IMG/VR virus record: IMGVR_UViG_3300037504_000888
Span: 1 to 64,000 of that record
Direction: 5' to 3' (one strand)
Length of the DNA stretch: 64,000 nucleotides
Origin: a virus
This document shows, piece by piece, positions 1-7,933 of this stretch. The translations under genes and the position numbers were made by a program. How positions within the stretch are numbered: position 1 is the first letter of the stretch; every line of letters begins with the position of its first letter. Below the pieces are notes generated by a model. That model did no database searches, was not told the origin of the DNA, and was given only the letters and a program-made list of their open reading frames with translations.

Positions 1-84
1 CCTCCAGCAGGTGGGGCTCGATGTTGTAGTGGTTTGTCCGCCTGCTGAAACTGTTATGCCGCTACATCGAAGAACTTGAACGTA

Positions 85-120
85 GAAGAAGAGCGGGTGT
101 GCAGCCCTCTCTTCTTCTTC
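85..120 (-). terminator. Hairpin after the collagen-like lipoprotein gene
   Basis: GAAGAAGAG (85-93) pairs with CTCTTCTTC (109-117), and an inner GGG/CCC extends the stem around a 7-nt loop. It lies directly after the stop codon of the minus-strand lipoprotein gene. There is no clean T-run on the minus side, so intrinsic termination is likely but not certain. The remaining bases 1-84 hold no start codon I can support, one copy of the TGTTATGCC motif (52-60) and a 7-bp inverted repeat CAGCAGG/CCTGCTG. Confidence 0.5.
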
Positions 121-121
121 G

Positions 122-895
122 TCACTGCACGTCGATGCAGATGACGAACGTGACAAGCTCATGCGGTGGCGCCACACCCTCCGCGATGCAGTGCCAGGCG
201 TATGGCACTTTACCAGCTGGGTGGTTGGCGGTTATCCGCACTGTAGTGGCTCCGTTTTGGTAGACGTCGCAACCACCGCCGATTGCGACGTCTCCTTCGT
301 CGCAGTATGCGGTGAGCCCGAAGGCTCCAGGGTCGGGTGGGTTGTCCCACTCCTGCACGGTGTAGACGTTCGATGTGTCGATGGACCCCGCAGGGCCTCT
401 TTCTCCCTTGTCGCCCTTCGGCCCGGTTGGGCCTCGAGCTCCACGGTCTCCTTTCGGGCCAGCCGGACCGACGATACTCTCACCAGCTGGTCCGGCCGGG
501 CCCATCGGGCCCATCGGGCCTGGGACAGTACTGTCGGCTCCTGGCGGCCCGGCAGGACCGGCAGGCCCGGTAGGCCCGACGATGCTCTCCCCGTCACTCC
601 CATGGTAGACCGTGGCGGCGGTGCCATCCTCACAGGTGAGGATGGCGCCCACCTCGGTGGGGGTGACGCTGCAGGAGCTCCCAGCCGGGCCCGGGGCGCC
701 AGCGGGGCACGAGCAGGACGCCTCCCCAGCTGCCCCATCAGGGGCTTGTGGAGTGACTGGGGGCGTCCCTCCGGAGCCCGTAGATGTGGCGGTGGGGACA
801 CCACCAGGCTCAGGGAGCGGTGTCAGCGTGTTGTCTTCGTTACCGCACCCAGCGAGTGCGGCGATGATGATGATGGTGATGATGATGTAGCGCAT
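122..895 (-). CDS. Collagen-like repeat lipoprotein
   Basis: A 257-residue protein. It begins with a short, very hydrophobic signal followed by LAGC, so Cys17 should be lipidated after signal peptidase II cleavage. A Pro/Ser/Thr-rich linker follows. Residues ~65-170 are Gly-X-Y repeats (GPAGPAGPPG, GPKGDRGARG types), which fold as a collagen-like triple helix. The C-terminal ~85 residues contain several cysteines and look globular. The start is firm: GGAGGAGG lies directly before the ATG. The signal peptide is unusual because phage collagen-like stretches normally sit in virion fibres; here export to the envelope of the infected cell is inferred. A role in surface alteration or superinfection exclusion is speculation. 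Confidence 0.85.
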   Translation of the reverse strand: MRYIIITIIIIAALAGCGNEDNTLTPLPEPGGVPTATSTGSGGTPPVTPQAPDGAAGEASCSCPAGAPGPAGSSCSVTPTEVGAILTCEDGTAATVYHGSDGESIVGPTGPAGPAGPPGADSTVPGPMGPMGPAGPAGESIVGPAGPKGDRGARGPTGPKGDKGERGPAGSIDTSNVYTVQEWDNPPDPGAFGLTAYCDEGDVAIGGGCDVYQNGATTVRITANHPAGKVPYAWHCIAEGVAPPHELVTFVICIDVQ

Positions 896-1026
896 TCCTC
901 CTCCATTGGTGGGAAAGCTTCATCGAGCAACGTGTTTAGCTCTCTACGAGCTCGTTCCAGCTCCTCCCTTTGGAGGAACTGGGTGGCATGTTTCAAGTTC
1001 CATATTTTTACGAGTTCTTCTGTCAT
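823..1026 (-). CDS. Small hypothetical protein, helical N terminus
   Basis: 67 residues, predicted helical and charged at the N terminus (EELERARRELNTLL), with a Ser-rich low-complexity tail. GGAGG precedes the ATG with good spacing. The last 73 bases overlap the start of the lipoprotein gene, suggesting translational coupling. The low-complexity tail is probably a by-product of that overlap. A GGCATAAC motif lies 18 nt upstream of the start. No family recognised. Confidence 0.55.
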   Translation of the reverse strand: MTEELVKIWNLKHATQFLQREELERARRELNTLLDEAFPPMEEECATSSSPSSSSPHSLGAVTKTTR

Positions 1027-1083
1027 GCTCGCCTCCTTCCATAGTTGTTATGCCGGTGGGGGATGAGCTTTTTGACGTACGCG

Positions 1084-1410
1084 TCAATCACTCGTGCGCC
1101 TGAACTCGTTGCGCCAGATGAGCGAGTTGACGAGTCCCGGTGGGATGAGCGTATCCCTTTCCGAGGGTTTGTAGGTGGCGGAGCAGTACCCGCCGTTGTA
1201 CTTGGGGGGCATGAGGCCAATCTCAATGTGCTTCCCCACACAGATGGAGCAGAGGTTCACGTTGTAGGTCTGCTCGGTTGTTTTGTTGGTAACTGCGTAG
1301 AAGCTCTTGATATAGAGCGTCCGCACCCTACCCTTGCCGCCGCACATCTTGCAGCGGCAGGGGGTTCCTACGCGCTCGACATGAAGGTCGAGTACTTCGT
1401 CGGTTTTCAC
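1084..1410 (-). CDS. Small CxxC zinc-binding protein
   Basis: 108 residues starting at GTG, with AAAGGAG upstream. An N-terminal pair CRCKMCGGKGR, followed ~30 residues later by LCSICVG, makes a likely single zinc site of the zinc-ribbon or DnaJ zinc-finger style. The rest has no recognised fold. A copy of the GGCATAACA motif lies about 22 nt upstream. Function unknown; nucleic-acid or protein binding is an inference from the zinc site only. Confidence 0.7.
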   Translation of the reverse strand: MKTDEVLDLHVERVGTPCRCKMCGGKGRVRTLYIKSFYAVTNKTTEQTYNVNLCSICVGKHIEIGLMPPKYNGGYCSATYKPSERDTLIPPGLVNSLIWRNEFRRTSD

Positions 1411-1434
1411 CAGGTTAGTCTCCTTTCACCAGTG

Positions 1435-1731
1435 TTATGCCGGTGGGACGAGGTTTCTGACGTCTAGTGGGTCGTTGATGCGCGTCTCAGCGGTGCCGAC
1501 GACCACAGTCACGGTGTGAAAGTTCTTCTTCACCCGCAGCTCGAAGTTACGGTCAAGGCTGATGGCAGCGAGCACGCCTTCGTCCCTGCGCCACTCAATC
1601 TTGGCGTTGATGTTGAGCTTCATCCCCGCGAAGAACATGGTGGTAAAAAGAGCCTGAGCCGCGCTGGAGCCCACGGTGGGGCTCCAGCGCCTGAAGAACT
1701 CAGCTCGAGCACGTCGTGGGCATTCAGGCAT
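1435..1731 (-). CDS. Hypothetical protein
   Basis: 98 residues, basic N terminus then alternating beta-like segments (FELRVKKNFHTVTVVVG). It overlaps the upstream gene by 8 bases, typical of the coupled small genes here. Its last codons, ending in GCA TAA, form part of the repeated GGCATAACA motif. No family recognised. Confidence 0.6.
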   Translation of the reverse strand: MPECPRRARAEFFRRWSPTVGSSAAQALFTTMFFAGMKLNINAKIEWRRDEGVLAAISLDRNFELRVKKNFHTVTVVVGTAETRINDPLDVRNLVPPA

Positions 1732-1984
1732 CTTCGTCGGTGGGTCCTGCTACATAGGGGGTTTCCCTATGGTAGCAGTGCCACAGCGTCTCGAACTCCT
1801 TGCAGTCACAGGCCGCTTCAACCTCTCCAGACAGAGCAGCGACGAGGGGGACGACCGAGCCGTCCTCCCGTAGTCCCCAGGCGATGAGAGGTGTTTGCCA
1901 CTTCTCCCCGTCGATGTTCTTGAAGTGGGCGTACCAGCCGTCGGCTGGCATCAGCTGAACGATCTTGCTTTCCTCGTCCTTCAT
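1724..1984 (-). CDS. Hypothetical protein
   Basis: 86 acidic residues with the pattern IVQLMPADGWYAHF and a CDCKEFETLWHC cysteine/histidine group that could bind a metal. The stop codon overlaps the next gene. AGGAAG precedes the ATG. Likely cytoplasmic; no family recognised. Confidence 0.65.
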   Translation of the reverse strand: MKDEESKIVQLMPADGWYAHFKNIDGEKWQTPLIAWGLREDGSVVPLVAALSGEVEAACDCKEFETLWHCYHRETPYVAGPTDEDA

Positions 1985-1992
1985 GGCTTCCT

Positions 1993-2232
1993 TTAGTTGT
2001 TACCGTAGTTCAGCAGGTCAGCCTGCGGGTGAGCGGTGACCTCGATTGCGACGGCGTTGATGTCACCGTCGTCCTCGGCGAGGCCGTAGTGCGGGTTCAA
2101 TTGCTCGAGGTCTGCGATGACCTCGAGCACAGTGCGGTTGTTGCGGACGCCCGCCTGTATAAGGCGGGTTGCTTTCGGCGAGCTCGCTACGAGACGCCTG
2201 CTCTTCATCACTTTTCCAGACAACTTCTTCAT
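1993..2232 (-). CDS. Hypothetical protein
   Basis: 79 residues from MKKLSGKVMKS. The reading frame is open further upstream, but that part is antisense-like and rich in Arg/Pro; AAGGAGA, 8 nt before the ATG at 2232, fixes the start. A basic N terminus is followed by an amphipathic segment. No recognised domain. Confidence 0.65.
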   Translation of the reverse strand: MKKLSGKVMKSRRLVASSPKATRLIQAGVRNNRTVLEVIADLEQLNPHYGLAEDDGDINAVAIEVTAHPQADLLNYGNN

Positions 2233-2258
2233 TATCATTCTCCTTGGTGTGGATGGAT

Positions 2259-3113
2259 CTATACGGTTCCTCGGTACATCACCTTTCTCTTCAAGATGTG
2301 CTCGAGGTACTCGTCGCCGTACCAGGCGTCGGGGTCCTCTAGGATGTCGTGAGCCGTCCTTAAAGAGCCGAGGCACATGTGCTCCTTTGCGCACCTAGGG
2401 CAAAGGAGTCTGCTGCAAGCAAGACACAAGACAGCGCTGCTTGTGCGTACCCAACAACCCCTTTTGTCGCAGGCCCAGTGTCGATCCTCTGGGGCATGGA
2501 TGTCGACCAAGCAGAGCTGCGCTTCACGCTTTCTGCGCTTGCGCTCTTCTCGTCGCCTGGCTTCGTTGTTCTTGCGTTCCTCTGCTTGTTGCTTGAGGCG
2601 TACAGCTTGCTCCTCTGCTGTCTCTACAGCTTCGAGGAAGTGTTCTTCACCCTGGACATTAGGATGCTCAAAAGCCCCTGACCACACCTGAAGCGCTTGA
2701 GCATCGTACTCGTCCCACTCTGTGTCGGGCATGTCGATGTCCAGTGACTGCGCTATCTTCTCTCTAAGACGGCCTTCTTCTCGGGCCTCCCACCAGTGTG
2801 AGTACAAGGACCCGCACTGCTCATAGAGCTTGATGAAGCTCGCTCGAGCTCGTTCGTCAATGCCCTGTAGGCGGTGGATCGCCATACCGCGCAGAAGTTC
2901 GCTTCGACACGTTGGACATGCGGGTTCAGTGTCCACGAGGAGGCACCGTTTTACGTAGTCGACGGTGCGGAGAAGCATGGCGCCACAGCCGCAGCGCAGC
3001 AGGAGTGTGGGGAGTTCTCTTCCCTCGTCGTTGATTGTTCGCGGTGGTCCGGGCCCCACTACTTCTGTCTCGCCGAGTAGTGTTCCGGCGGCTAAGTTGC
3101 GCGTACTTGTCAT
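2259..3113 (-). CDS. Two-zinc-site protein with central coiled coil
   Basis: 284 residues. The N-terminal region has CGCGAM plus ACPTCR (~residues 41-70), a probable zinc ribbon. The middle (~165-200) is a highly charged coiled coil (EERKNNEARRREERKRRKRE). The C-terminal part has a second Cys/His cluster (CDKRGC, LCLACSRLLCPRCAKEHMC), resembling a B-box or RING-like cross-brace. GGAGGAAAG precedes the ATG. It is the first gene of the minus-strand unit and has a GGCATAACA copy 16 nt upstream. A scaffold or nucleic-acid-binding role is inferred. Confidence 0.7.
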   Translation of the reverse strand: MTSTRNLAAGTLLGETEVVGPGPPRTINDEGRELPTLLLRCGCGAMLLRTVDYVKRCLLVDTEPACPTCRSELLRGMAIHRLQGIDERARASFIKLYEQCGSLYSHWWEAREEGRLREKIAQSLDIDMPDTEWDEYDAQALQVWSGAFEHPNVQGEEHFLEAVETAEEQAVRLKQQAEERKNNEARRREERKRRKREAQLCLVDIHAPEDRHWACDKRGCWVRTSSAVLCLACSRLLCPRCAKEHMCLGSLRTAHDILEDPDAWYGDEYLEHILKRKVMYRGTV

Positions 3114-3146
3114 GTCTTTCCTCCACCATTGTTATGCCGCCATCGC

Positions 3147-3155
3147 TGCTATGCT
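3147..3155 (+). promoter_or_regulatory. Extended -10 for a leaderless gene
   Basis: TGC-TATGCT ends exactly 6 nt before the ATG at 3162, and there is no Shine-Dalgarno sequence. The same arrangement recurs before other first-in-operon genes here. An alternative sigma70-like pair TTGTCA (3107-3112), 17 nt, TGTTAT (3130-3135) could also serve this gene. Confidence 0.5.
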
Positions 3156-3161
3156 TGTGCC

Positions 3162-3950
3162 ATGAGTGAGTTCATCCAACCGTTCTCGACAAAGGGCGCC
3201 ACCGAGCTCCTTCCCGACATTCCAGAGTACTTGGGCGAGGAGCGTGAAGACCACCTACACGCGTTGTTCGTGCAGGGCCAATTCCCTGGTTGGCTGCGGA
3301 TGTGGCACGAGGTGAACGTCCGCAAGGACGACCAGTACGCCACGTTCTACGTGATGCCCGACTTCCTCTGCATCGGCGAAGGGCAGGACTACTGCTACAC
3401 GCCGATGGGGGCGATGAACGCCGAGCGCGTACTCAGCCTCTTCAATGCCGTGTTGCCTACGCCGAAGATGGTCGACGACATATACAAGGCGTGCAGGTTC
3501 AAGCAGGTAGCAGCGACGTGGGGCCCGCCCTACGACAGCTCGATGACGCGTACCTCCCGTTGGCCCGTACAGACGACGAAGGTCTGGAAGAACCTCGTGG
3601 CCTCTGGAGCATGCTTGGGCGACCTGGTCGAGGGCCACATGAAGAACGTCGTGGTGAGCGAGAAGATGGTGGCACACCAAGGCGTAGACCTCAGCTTCTG
3701 GGGCTGGTTTAACAAGGATGGCTCTCGCATTCAGGGTGACAGCCAGGCACACGGTGCCGGCTACTGCGACTACGCTCACGGTGTACGTGGCGTGCTGCGT
3801 CGAGTCGTGGTCAACGGAATCCTGATGGAGTTTGATGCAGCAATCGAGGATGAAGAGGTCGCACCGCTCTTCACGTACAATGGCAGCTTCAGCCCGAGCT
3901 CGTACTTGGCGACCCGGGCGAAGTTCGGCATCACGGAGATCAAGTACTGA
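3162..3950 (+). CDS. Hypothetical protein, probably leaderless
   Basis: 262 residues starting MSEFIQPF. No ribosome binding site is visible and the ATG lies 6 nt after an extended -10, so translation from a leaderless mRNA is likely. The sequence is globular, rich in aromatic residues, without a signal peptide or membrane segment. The next gene starts inside its stop codon (TGATG), so the two are coupled. No family recognised. Confidence 0.75.
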   Translation: MSEFIQPFSTKGATELLPDIPEYLGEEREDHLHALFVQGQFPGWLRMWHEVNVRKDDQYATFYVMPDFLCIGEGQDYCYTPMGAMNAERVLSLFNAVLPTPKMVDDIYKACRFKQVAATWGPPYDSSMTRTSRWPVQTTKVWKNLVASGACLGDLVEGHMKNVVVSEKMVAHQGVDLSFWGWFNKDGSRIQGDSQAHGAGYCDYAHGVRGVLRRVVVNGILMEFDAAIEDEEVAPLFTYNGSFSPSSYLATRAKFGITEIKY

Positions 3951-4561
3951 TGCGACCTAGTCCCTTAAAGGTCCTTGATTTCGTCTCCTTCGGAGGCGTG
4001 GCTACTGCTATGACCCTTGGCGCACTGGCGATCACCCTGTGGGGGGAGACCGAGAACATTGGTGCTGCCATCGCCCTCAGCTGGGTCGTGGCCGCTGCGG
4101 CCTGGGGTATCTACGGCTTCGTCGTCTATTGCCGCTGGAAGTACATCAAGAAGTTCGACGTGGAGCTCGAGCACGGCATTATGGTGGCGCGCAATGGATA
4201 CCTCGTCAGCTCTCTAGAGTTGGCGGCCGAGCTCGACCGCTTCGTAGGTCTCTGGGAGAAGCACATGCGGGTGCGTAAGCGACTCGAGGAGGACCGCATC
4301 TGGGTTGTCTTCCACCCCGGCGTCATCGAGAACAAGGGCAAGTATGAGAAAGTAGCCGGGTTCGTCACTGTTGGCGGCAACGTGGCGCACGTGGCTTACT
4401 TCAAGAGGATCAAGGACGGGGTCTACGTGAAGGACCCGGGTGTATCCATCGAGCGTACAGCCTTCGCACACGAGCTAGGACACATAGTCATGGCTCGAGA
4501 GTGGGGTGACTGGGACCAGGAGCGCCACCACGCATTCACGAAAGCCGAGGGCCTTCCCTGA
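3950..4561 (+). CDS. Membrane-anchored HExxH zinc metallopeptidase-like protein
   Basis: 203 residues. Two N-terminal membrane segments (~residues 15-35 and 40-62) are followed by a basic stretch and a soluble domain. Near the C terminus AFAHELGHIVM matches the HExxH zinc-metallopeptidase motif, and HH near the end (ERHHAF) could supply the third ligand. The catalytic part probably faces one side of the inner membrane. A target is not evident; processing of a phage or host envelope protein is possible. Its end overlaps the convergent gene by 26 bases. Confidence 0.7.
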   Translation: MRPSPLKVLDFVSFGGVATAMTLGALAITLWGETENIGAAIALSWVVAAAAWGIYGFVVYCRWKYIKKFDVELEHGIMVARNGYLVSSLELAAELDRFVGLWEKHMRVRKRLEEDRIWVVFHPGVIENKGKYEKVAGFVTVGGNVAHVAYFKRIKDGVYVKDPGVSIERTAFAHELGHIVMAREWGDWDQERHHAFTKAEGLP

Positions 4562-5126
4562 TGCGGCGTTCGAAGGGGCGCTCTTCCTGCTTCAGTCCGT
4601 CGGCGGCATTCTGGTAGTCCTGCAGCGAGCCAGATAGTTCCGCCTGCGACTCGCGAACTCGGTAGATATAAGAGGTCATGTCGACCTTGAAAATGTCGCC
4701 GTACTCACCGAAGTAGCCGATGTCTCGCATCTTCGCCATGGCCGCCATGGCGCCCTGCTTGCGATCGCTCTCTTGTACGGCCTTCATGCTGCTCAAAAAC
4801 TCGCCATGGTTGCAGTCGAGGCGTCCGGTGACAGGACTCTTACTGGCTCGATACCAGAGCTCGGCGAGCCACAACGGCACCCAGGGGCGACGGCCAACTT
4901 CTTCGTCGTAGAGCCACAGCGTCCCGGTGTGGTTGTACTCGAAGTGGAACTTGAGGAACTGGAATATGGGTGAGCCTGGGTGGCAGGGCACGTAGTCCTG
5001 CTCGACGAGCAGAGCGATGCGCTGATTGCGGCAGCACTGAACATTATTGCTCTGGTGGTGGGCCAGTCCTCTCTTCGTGACGGTGGTCTGGCAGTACGGG
5101 CATATGACGGTCTCAGAGGATGCCAT
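4536..5126 (-). CDS. C2HC zinc-finger protein (paralogue 1)
   Basis: 196 residues. The N terminus holds CPYCQTTVTKRGLAHHQ, then NVQCCRNQR: a C-x2-C-x11-H-x6-C finger. The same pattern, including GLAxHQ and a following basic residue, occurs in the adjacent gene (5113-5658), and a more diverged copy at 6849-7349. The remainder is a helical domain with no known family. It overlaps the neighbour by 14 bases. Likely binds nucleic acid; the target is unknown. Confidence 0.75.
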   Translation of the reverse strand: MASSETVICPYCQTTVTKRGLAHHQSNNVQCCRNQRIALLVEQDYVPCHPGSPIFQFLKFHFEYNHTGTLWLYDEEVGRRPWVPLWLAELWYRASKSPVTGRLDCNHGEFLSSMKAVQESDRKQGAMAAMAKMRDIGYFGEYGDIFKVDMTSYIYRVRESQAELSGSLQDYQNAADGLKQEERPFERRIREGPRLS

Positions 5127-5658
5127 GGTGCTCCTTGAAGGCTTCGAGCCCTACTTCCCAGGCATTCTTGCTTCGGCCGTACTCTTGCCGATGCTTGTTC
5201 CTGCGGAGGGCGTACAACACGGTGAACGCCTTGGCTTTCTTCTCGCTCATCTTGCACTCGTCGATGAGGGCTTGAGCGCGCTCTTTGGCGTTCTCGAGCA
5301 ATGTATTCTTCGCGCTCTTCGCATCTGCGAGACAATCAGACATGTGGAGGTAGGGCGTCATGAACCCGCTCTGCCAGACGCATTCCAGGGCCCAAAACGG
5401 GTAGTAGCAGCCGTAGCCATTGAGGTGACTGGCAGGCGAGTTCTTACCGGGCACGCCCAACGTCTCGAGCAGGCGGCTGAGGCCGTCGTTGTGGTACAAA
5501 CCACCGTAATCCCTCTCTACTTCTTGAAGTACTGCGCGCTTTATCCTGCAGTGCTTGTTCGTATCCTGGTGCCAGGCCAGACCACGGCTACCGGCAACGA
5601 AGGCCCCGCAGTGCGGGCAAAACATCTTCTGACTGGAGGTGGAGGCTATCTCGGTCAT
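5113..5658 (-). CDS. C2HC zinc-finger protein (paralogue 2)
   Basis: 181 residues. Finger near residues 14-43: CPHCGAFVAGSRGLAWHQ, then NKHCRIKR. It aligns with the downstream paralogue over the finger and the following VERDY/VEQDY segment. The C-terminal half is helical and basic. It is the first gene of a minus unit. No clear Shine-Dalgarno is present, but GGCACAACA, a variant of the recurrent motif, ends 7 nt before the ATG. Confidence 0.75.
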   Translation of the reverse strand: MTEIASTSSQKMFCPHCGAFVAGSRGLAWHQDTNKHCRIKRAVLQEVERDYGGLYHNDGLSRLLETLGVPGKNSPASHLNGYGCYYPFWALECVWQSGFMTPYLHMSDCLADAKSAKNTLLENAKERAQALIDECKMSEKKAKAFTVLYALRRNKHRQEYGRSKNAWEVGLEAFKEHHGIL

Positions 5659-5721
5659 CAGCTCTGTTGTGCCGCAGCGCCGTGAAAAGTTCCAGGTCGC
5701 ATGGCATAACGGCTTCGACGC

Positions 5722-6153
5722 ATGACATACGATAGAACAACACGTCCGGCGTCCATGCAGAAGCGCCGGGAGATTCGTCAGCGTATGCTCGAGCGCGGGT
5801 GGTTTCCCGTACCCAGTGACATGCCGCGCGACGCTCTGCTACGCATTCCAGTCAAGTGGGCTCCCAACTTCGACGATGAAGACCGAGTTGATTGCAACTG
5901 GACCGAGATGTGGTGCATAGCCCTCTGGGCGAAGCTGTGTGCTTCAGGCAAGGGTACGATGAAGCGCTACGCGCTCGAGCTGAAGAGGCACAAGCAGCAG
6001 CCCAGGTTGAAACGCGCCATTTTGATTACTGCGAAGATTTCCGCGGAAAGAAACCCCGAAGCCGACCTGGCCATCACCCGGTCCATCGAGCTTCTTGACG
6101 CCCCCTGGGCCGTCACGCTACAACTTGAACGGTCCTCTGGAACTCTGAAGTAG
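5722..6153 (+). CDS. Hypothetical basic protein
   Basis: 143 residues, basic, predicted helical (MQKRREIRQRMLERGW; RYALELKRHKQQPRLKRAILI). The start MTYDRTTRP lacks a Shine-Dalgarno; GGCATAAC lies 12 nt upstream in the direction of transcription. An internal Met (residue 12) is an alternative start. First gene of the plus unit that ends at 8436. Confidence 0.65.
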   Translation: MTYDRTTRPASMQKRREIRQRMLERGWFPVPSDMPRDALLRIPVKWAPNFDDEDRVDCNWTEMWCIALWAKLCASGKGTMKRYALELKRHKQQPRLKRAILITAKISAERNPEADLAITRSIELLDAPWAVTLQLERSSGTLK

Positions 6154-6169
6154 CACTCTTGGTGGTGAG

Positions 6170-6183
6170 AGCCCTTCGGGGCT
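6170..6183 (+). terminator. Possible terminator hairpin with UUCG loop
   Basis: AGCCC-TTCG-GGGCT lies shortly after the stop codon at 6153. It is a very stable tetraloop but has no T-run, so it may be an attenuator or RNA-stabilising hairpin rather than a terminator. Confidence 0.35.
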
Positions 6184-6209
6184 GGGTGAAGGCGGCAGCC
6201 AAGGTCGCC

Positions 6210-6225
6210 AGGGATGGCCATCCCT
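6210..6225. promoter_or_regulatory. Perfect 16-bp palindrome, possible operator
   Basis: AGGGATGGCCATCCCT is a perfect palindrome with no spacer in the 175-base intergenic stretch before the gene at 6329. This is typical of a dimeric-regulator operator. No regulator gene can be assigned. Confidence 0.35.
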
Positions 6226-6328
6226 AACCCTCAGACCGCAGCGCAGCGCGCCCCCTGGGCCAGACGCAGTGCGCGCGAGAAGACGAACCTGCTACAACGA
6301 GTTCCAGGGGACTCCTATAGAGGGAAGT

Positions 6329-6883
6329 ATGCAGTACGAAGCAAACATCGCCCGTGCTTTCTTCACCATGGCCTCCGTGGCGTTCATTACGGTGGTCGCC
6401 ACCAACTGCCGGTGCACCTCCGAGTGCCCCCCATGCCCCTCATGCCCGAGCGTTTCTGCTAGCCCCAACCCCTCGGTCGATCCACCGAGCACTGACCCTC
6501 CTGAAGCCGAGGTGCTGAAGCAGCTCCCCGAGCAGGACCTCCAGCTCCGCAGCATGTTCGGCACGAGTGCCGAGCTCCTGTCGAAGAAGAACGCCGAGAA
6601 CTGGACGCTGCCGTACCCCCACCAGGTTCGGATCTTCCGCGAGGACAACTCGTGGATTGAGGACTGTGGTTTCTTCCCCACCCTCCAAGGGGATGGGTGG
6701 CGAACCGCGTACTGCCTCATCGAGGACAACCAGCGCGTGGCGCACAAGCTCTACATCCGAGTGCGGAAGAGTAGCAGGGGCGAGCCCATCTACGACTTCA
6801 AAGTAGTGGGCCCCGAAGGCGCACGACTGGACACCAGCTTCGTCGAGCATGGGCAAGAAACTTCCGCGGGCGGAATGCCCTAA
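6329..6883 (+). CDS. Exported cysteine-rich protein, probable lipoprotein
   Basis: 184 residues if started at MQYEANIAR, which has GAGGGAAGT just upstream; a longer upstream reading is GC-rich and unlikely. A hydrophobic signal (FFTMASVAFITVVATNC) ends in a cysteine that could be a lipobox. A Cys/Pro/Ser-rich linker (CPPCPSC) precedes a globular domain of ~120 residues with no known family. It is probably exported and anchored in the envelope. The end overlaps the next gene by 35 bases. Confidence 0.7.
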   Translation: MQYEANIARAFFTMASVAFITVVATNCRCTSECPPCPSCPSVSASPNPSVDPPSTDPPEAEVLKQLPEQDLQLRSMFGTSAELLSKKNAENWTLPYPHQVRIFREDNSWIEDCGFFPTLQGDGWRTAYCLIEDNQRVAHKLYIRVRKSSRGEPIYDFKVVGPEGARLDTSFVEHGQETSAGGMP

Positions 6884-7349
6884 GTGTGGTCTGATCGTCA
6901 TCGAGCGACGTATGGACGAGCACATCAACAATGGTTGGTGTGTCAGCCGCCAGAACCTGCATCAGATACGCAAGCTCGGCTACGACGTGCCTAGCCACTA
7001 CGGGTCGAGCATCCGAACCGTGCAGATGCTAGCCAGGTACGCCGGCATCAAACTAGAACGTGAGCCTGTGGACGCCCTCGACTATGGCAGAAACTTTACG
7101 GCTTGGGCCAAGAGGAAGACCGAACAGGGTCGCCCCATCGACCAGCGCTACGTGGTCAAGGACCTCTACGTGGCCCCCACGTGGCTCATCAAGCTCGCCG
7201 CGGCTTGGCGCCACCGCCGCGCCCGCGCACTCAATGGCAAGCCTGCGCCGTTCCCCAAGAAGGTCCTGGTCAAGCTGCCAGAGGCCGTCGACAATGAGCG
7301 TCTACAGCAGGCGCTGATAACCTCGTTGACTCTGAGGAGTAGGAAATGA
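6849..7349 (+). CDS. C2HC zinc-finger protein (paralogue 3)
   Basis: 166 residues. CPKCGLIVIERRMDEHI, then NGWCVSR, gives the C-x2-C-x11-H-x5-C layout seen in the two minus-strand paralogues at 4536-5658. A basic helical C-terminal part follows (AAAWRHRRARALNGK). The ATG lies within the preceding gene, so it is probably coupled. A DNA- or RNA-binding role is inferred. Confidence 0.75.
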   Translation: MGKKLPRAECPKCGLIVIERRMDEHINNGWCVSRQNLHQIRKLGYDVPSHYGSSIRTVQMLARYAGIKLEREPVDALDYGRNFTAWAKRKTEQGRPIDQRYVVKDLYVAPTWLIKLAAAWRHRRARALNGKPAPFPKKVLVKLPEAVDNERLQQALITSLTLRSRK

Positions 7350-7933
7350 AGACGGATTTGTCTGACTGGCTCGACGAGAAACGCAGTTTCTTGGTCTTCG
7401 TCCCTGACATCGAGATGAAGGAGGCGATGAAGAATGAACCCTACGTACTGCGCATTCACCTTCCTAGGATCTACTCGTTCCTCGAGGTCGTGCAGATTGA
7501 GAACCCGCTCGTTGGCATCAGCGCCCTGGGCATGGGTCCGCAGACGGCCTACGCGTTCTTGGTCGATCCCACCACCGAAGTGAATAGGCGCTTCTACATC
7601 ACCGCCATATTCCCGCACATGCACTTTCCTTGGGGTGACACGCGCGTGCGCTGCTCGCCTCGGGGCATCAGCACGCACAGCGGTGTGGCGCTGCTGCACG
7701 TCGAGACGAACGTTGAGCACGACGACTACGACTGGTTCGAGCGCAACATCCAGGAGATGGGCTACCGCCTCGTCGACGCCAAGCCCTACACTCAGAGCGC
7801 TGAGCTCGTGAACCTCTACAAGGCCAACCTGGAGGAGCTGCGTGGCAAGGTGGAAGAGCAAGTTCGACCACCGGGACCCGGTGTGGGTCAGCCGAGTGGC
7901 GAAGGCCCTGAAGGGTCAGATGAACCAGCGTGA
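7346..7933 (+). CDS. Hypothetical protein
   Basis: 195 residues starting in the stop of the previous gene (ATGA). A mixed alpha/beta domain of ~165 residues is followed by a Pro/Gly/Glu-rich tail (PPGPGVGQPSGEGPEGSDEPA region). The tail overlaps the next gene and is probably disordered. No family recognised. Confidence 0.75.
   Translation: MKTDLSDWLDEKRSFLVFVPDIEMKEAMKNEPYVLRIHLPRIYSFLEVVQIENPLVGISALGMGPQTAYAFLVDPTTEVNRRFYITAIFPHMHFPWGDTRVRCSPRGISTHSGVALLHVETNVEHDDYDWFERNIQEMGYRLVDAKPYTQSAELVNLYKANLEELRGKVEEQVRPPGPGVGQPSGEGPEGSDEPA

Noticed and set aside
161-1066. Long plus-strand frame over the collagen-like gene
   Set aside because: Opposite-strand shadow of Gly-X-Y codons; the minus gene has a signal peptide and Shine-Dalgarno.
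3107-3135. TTGTCA-17-TGTTAT promoter for the gene at 3162
   Set aside because: Good match but its -10 is part of the repeated TGTTATGCC motif, and the closer extended -10 fits the leaderless pattern; kept only as an alternative.
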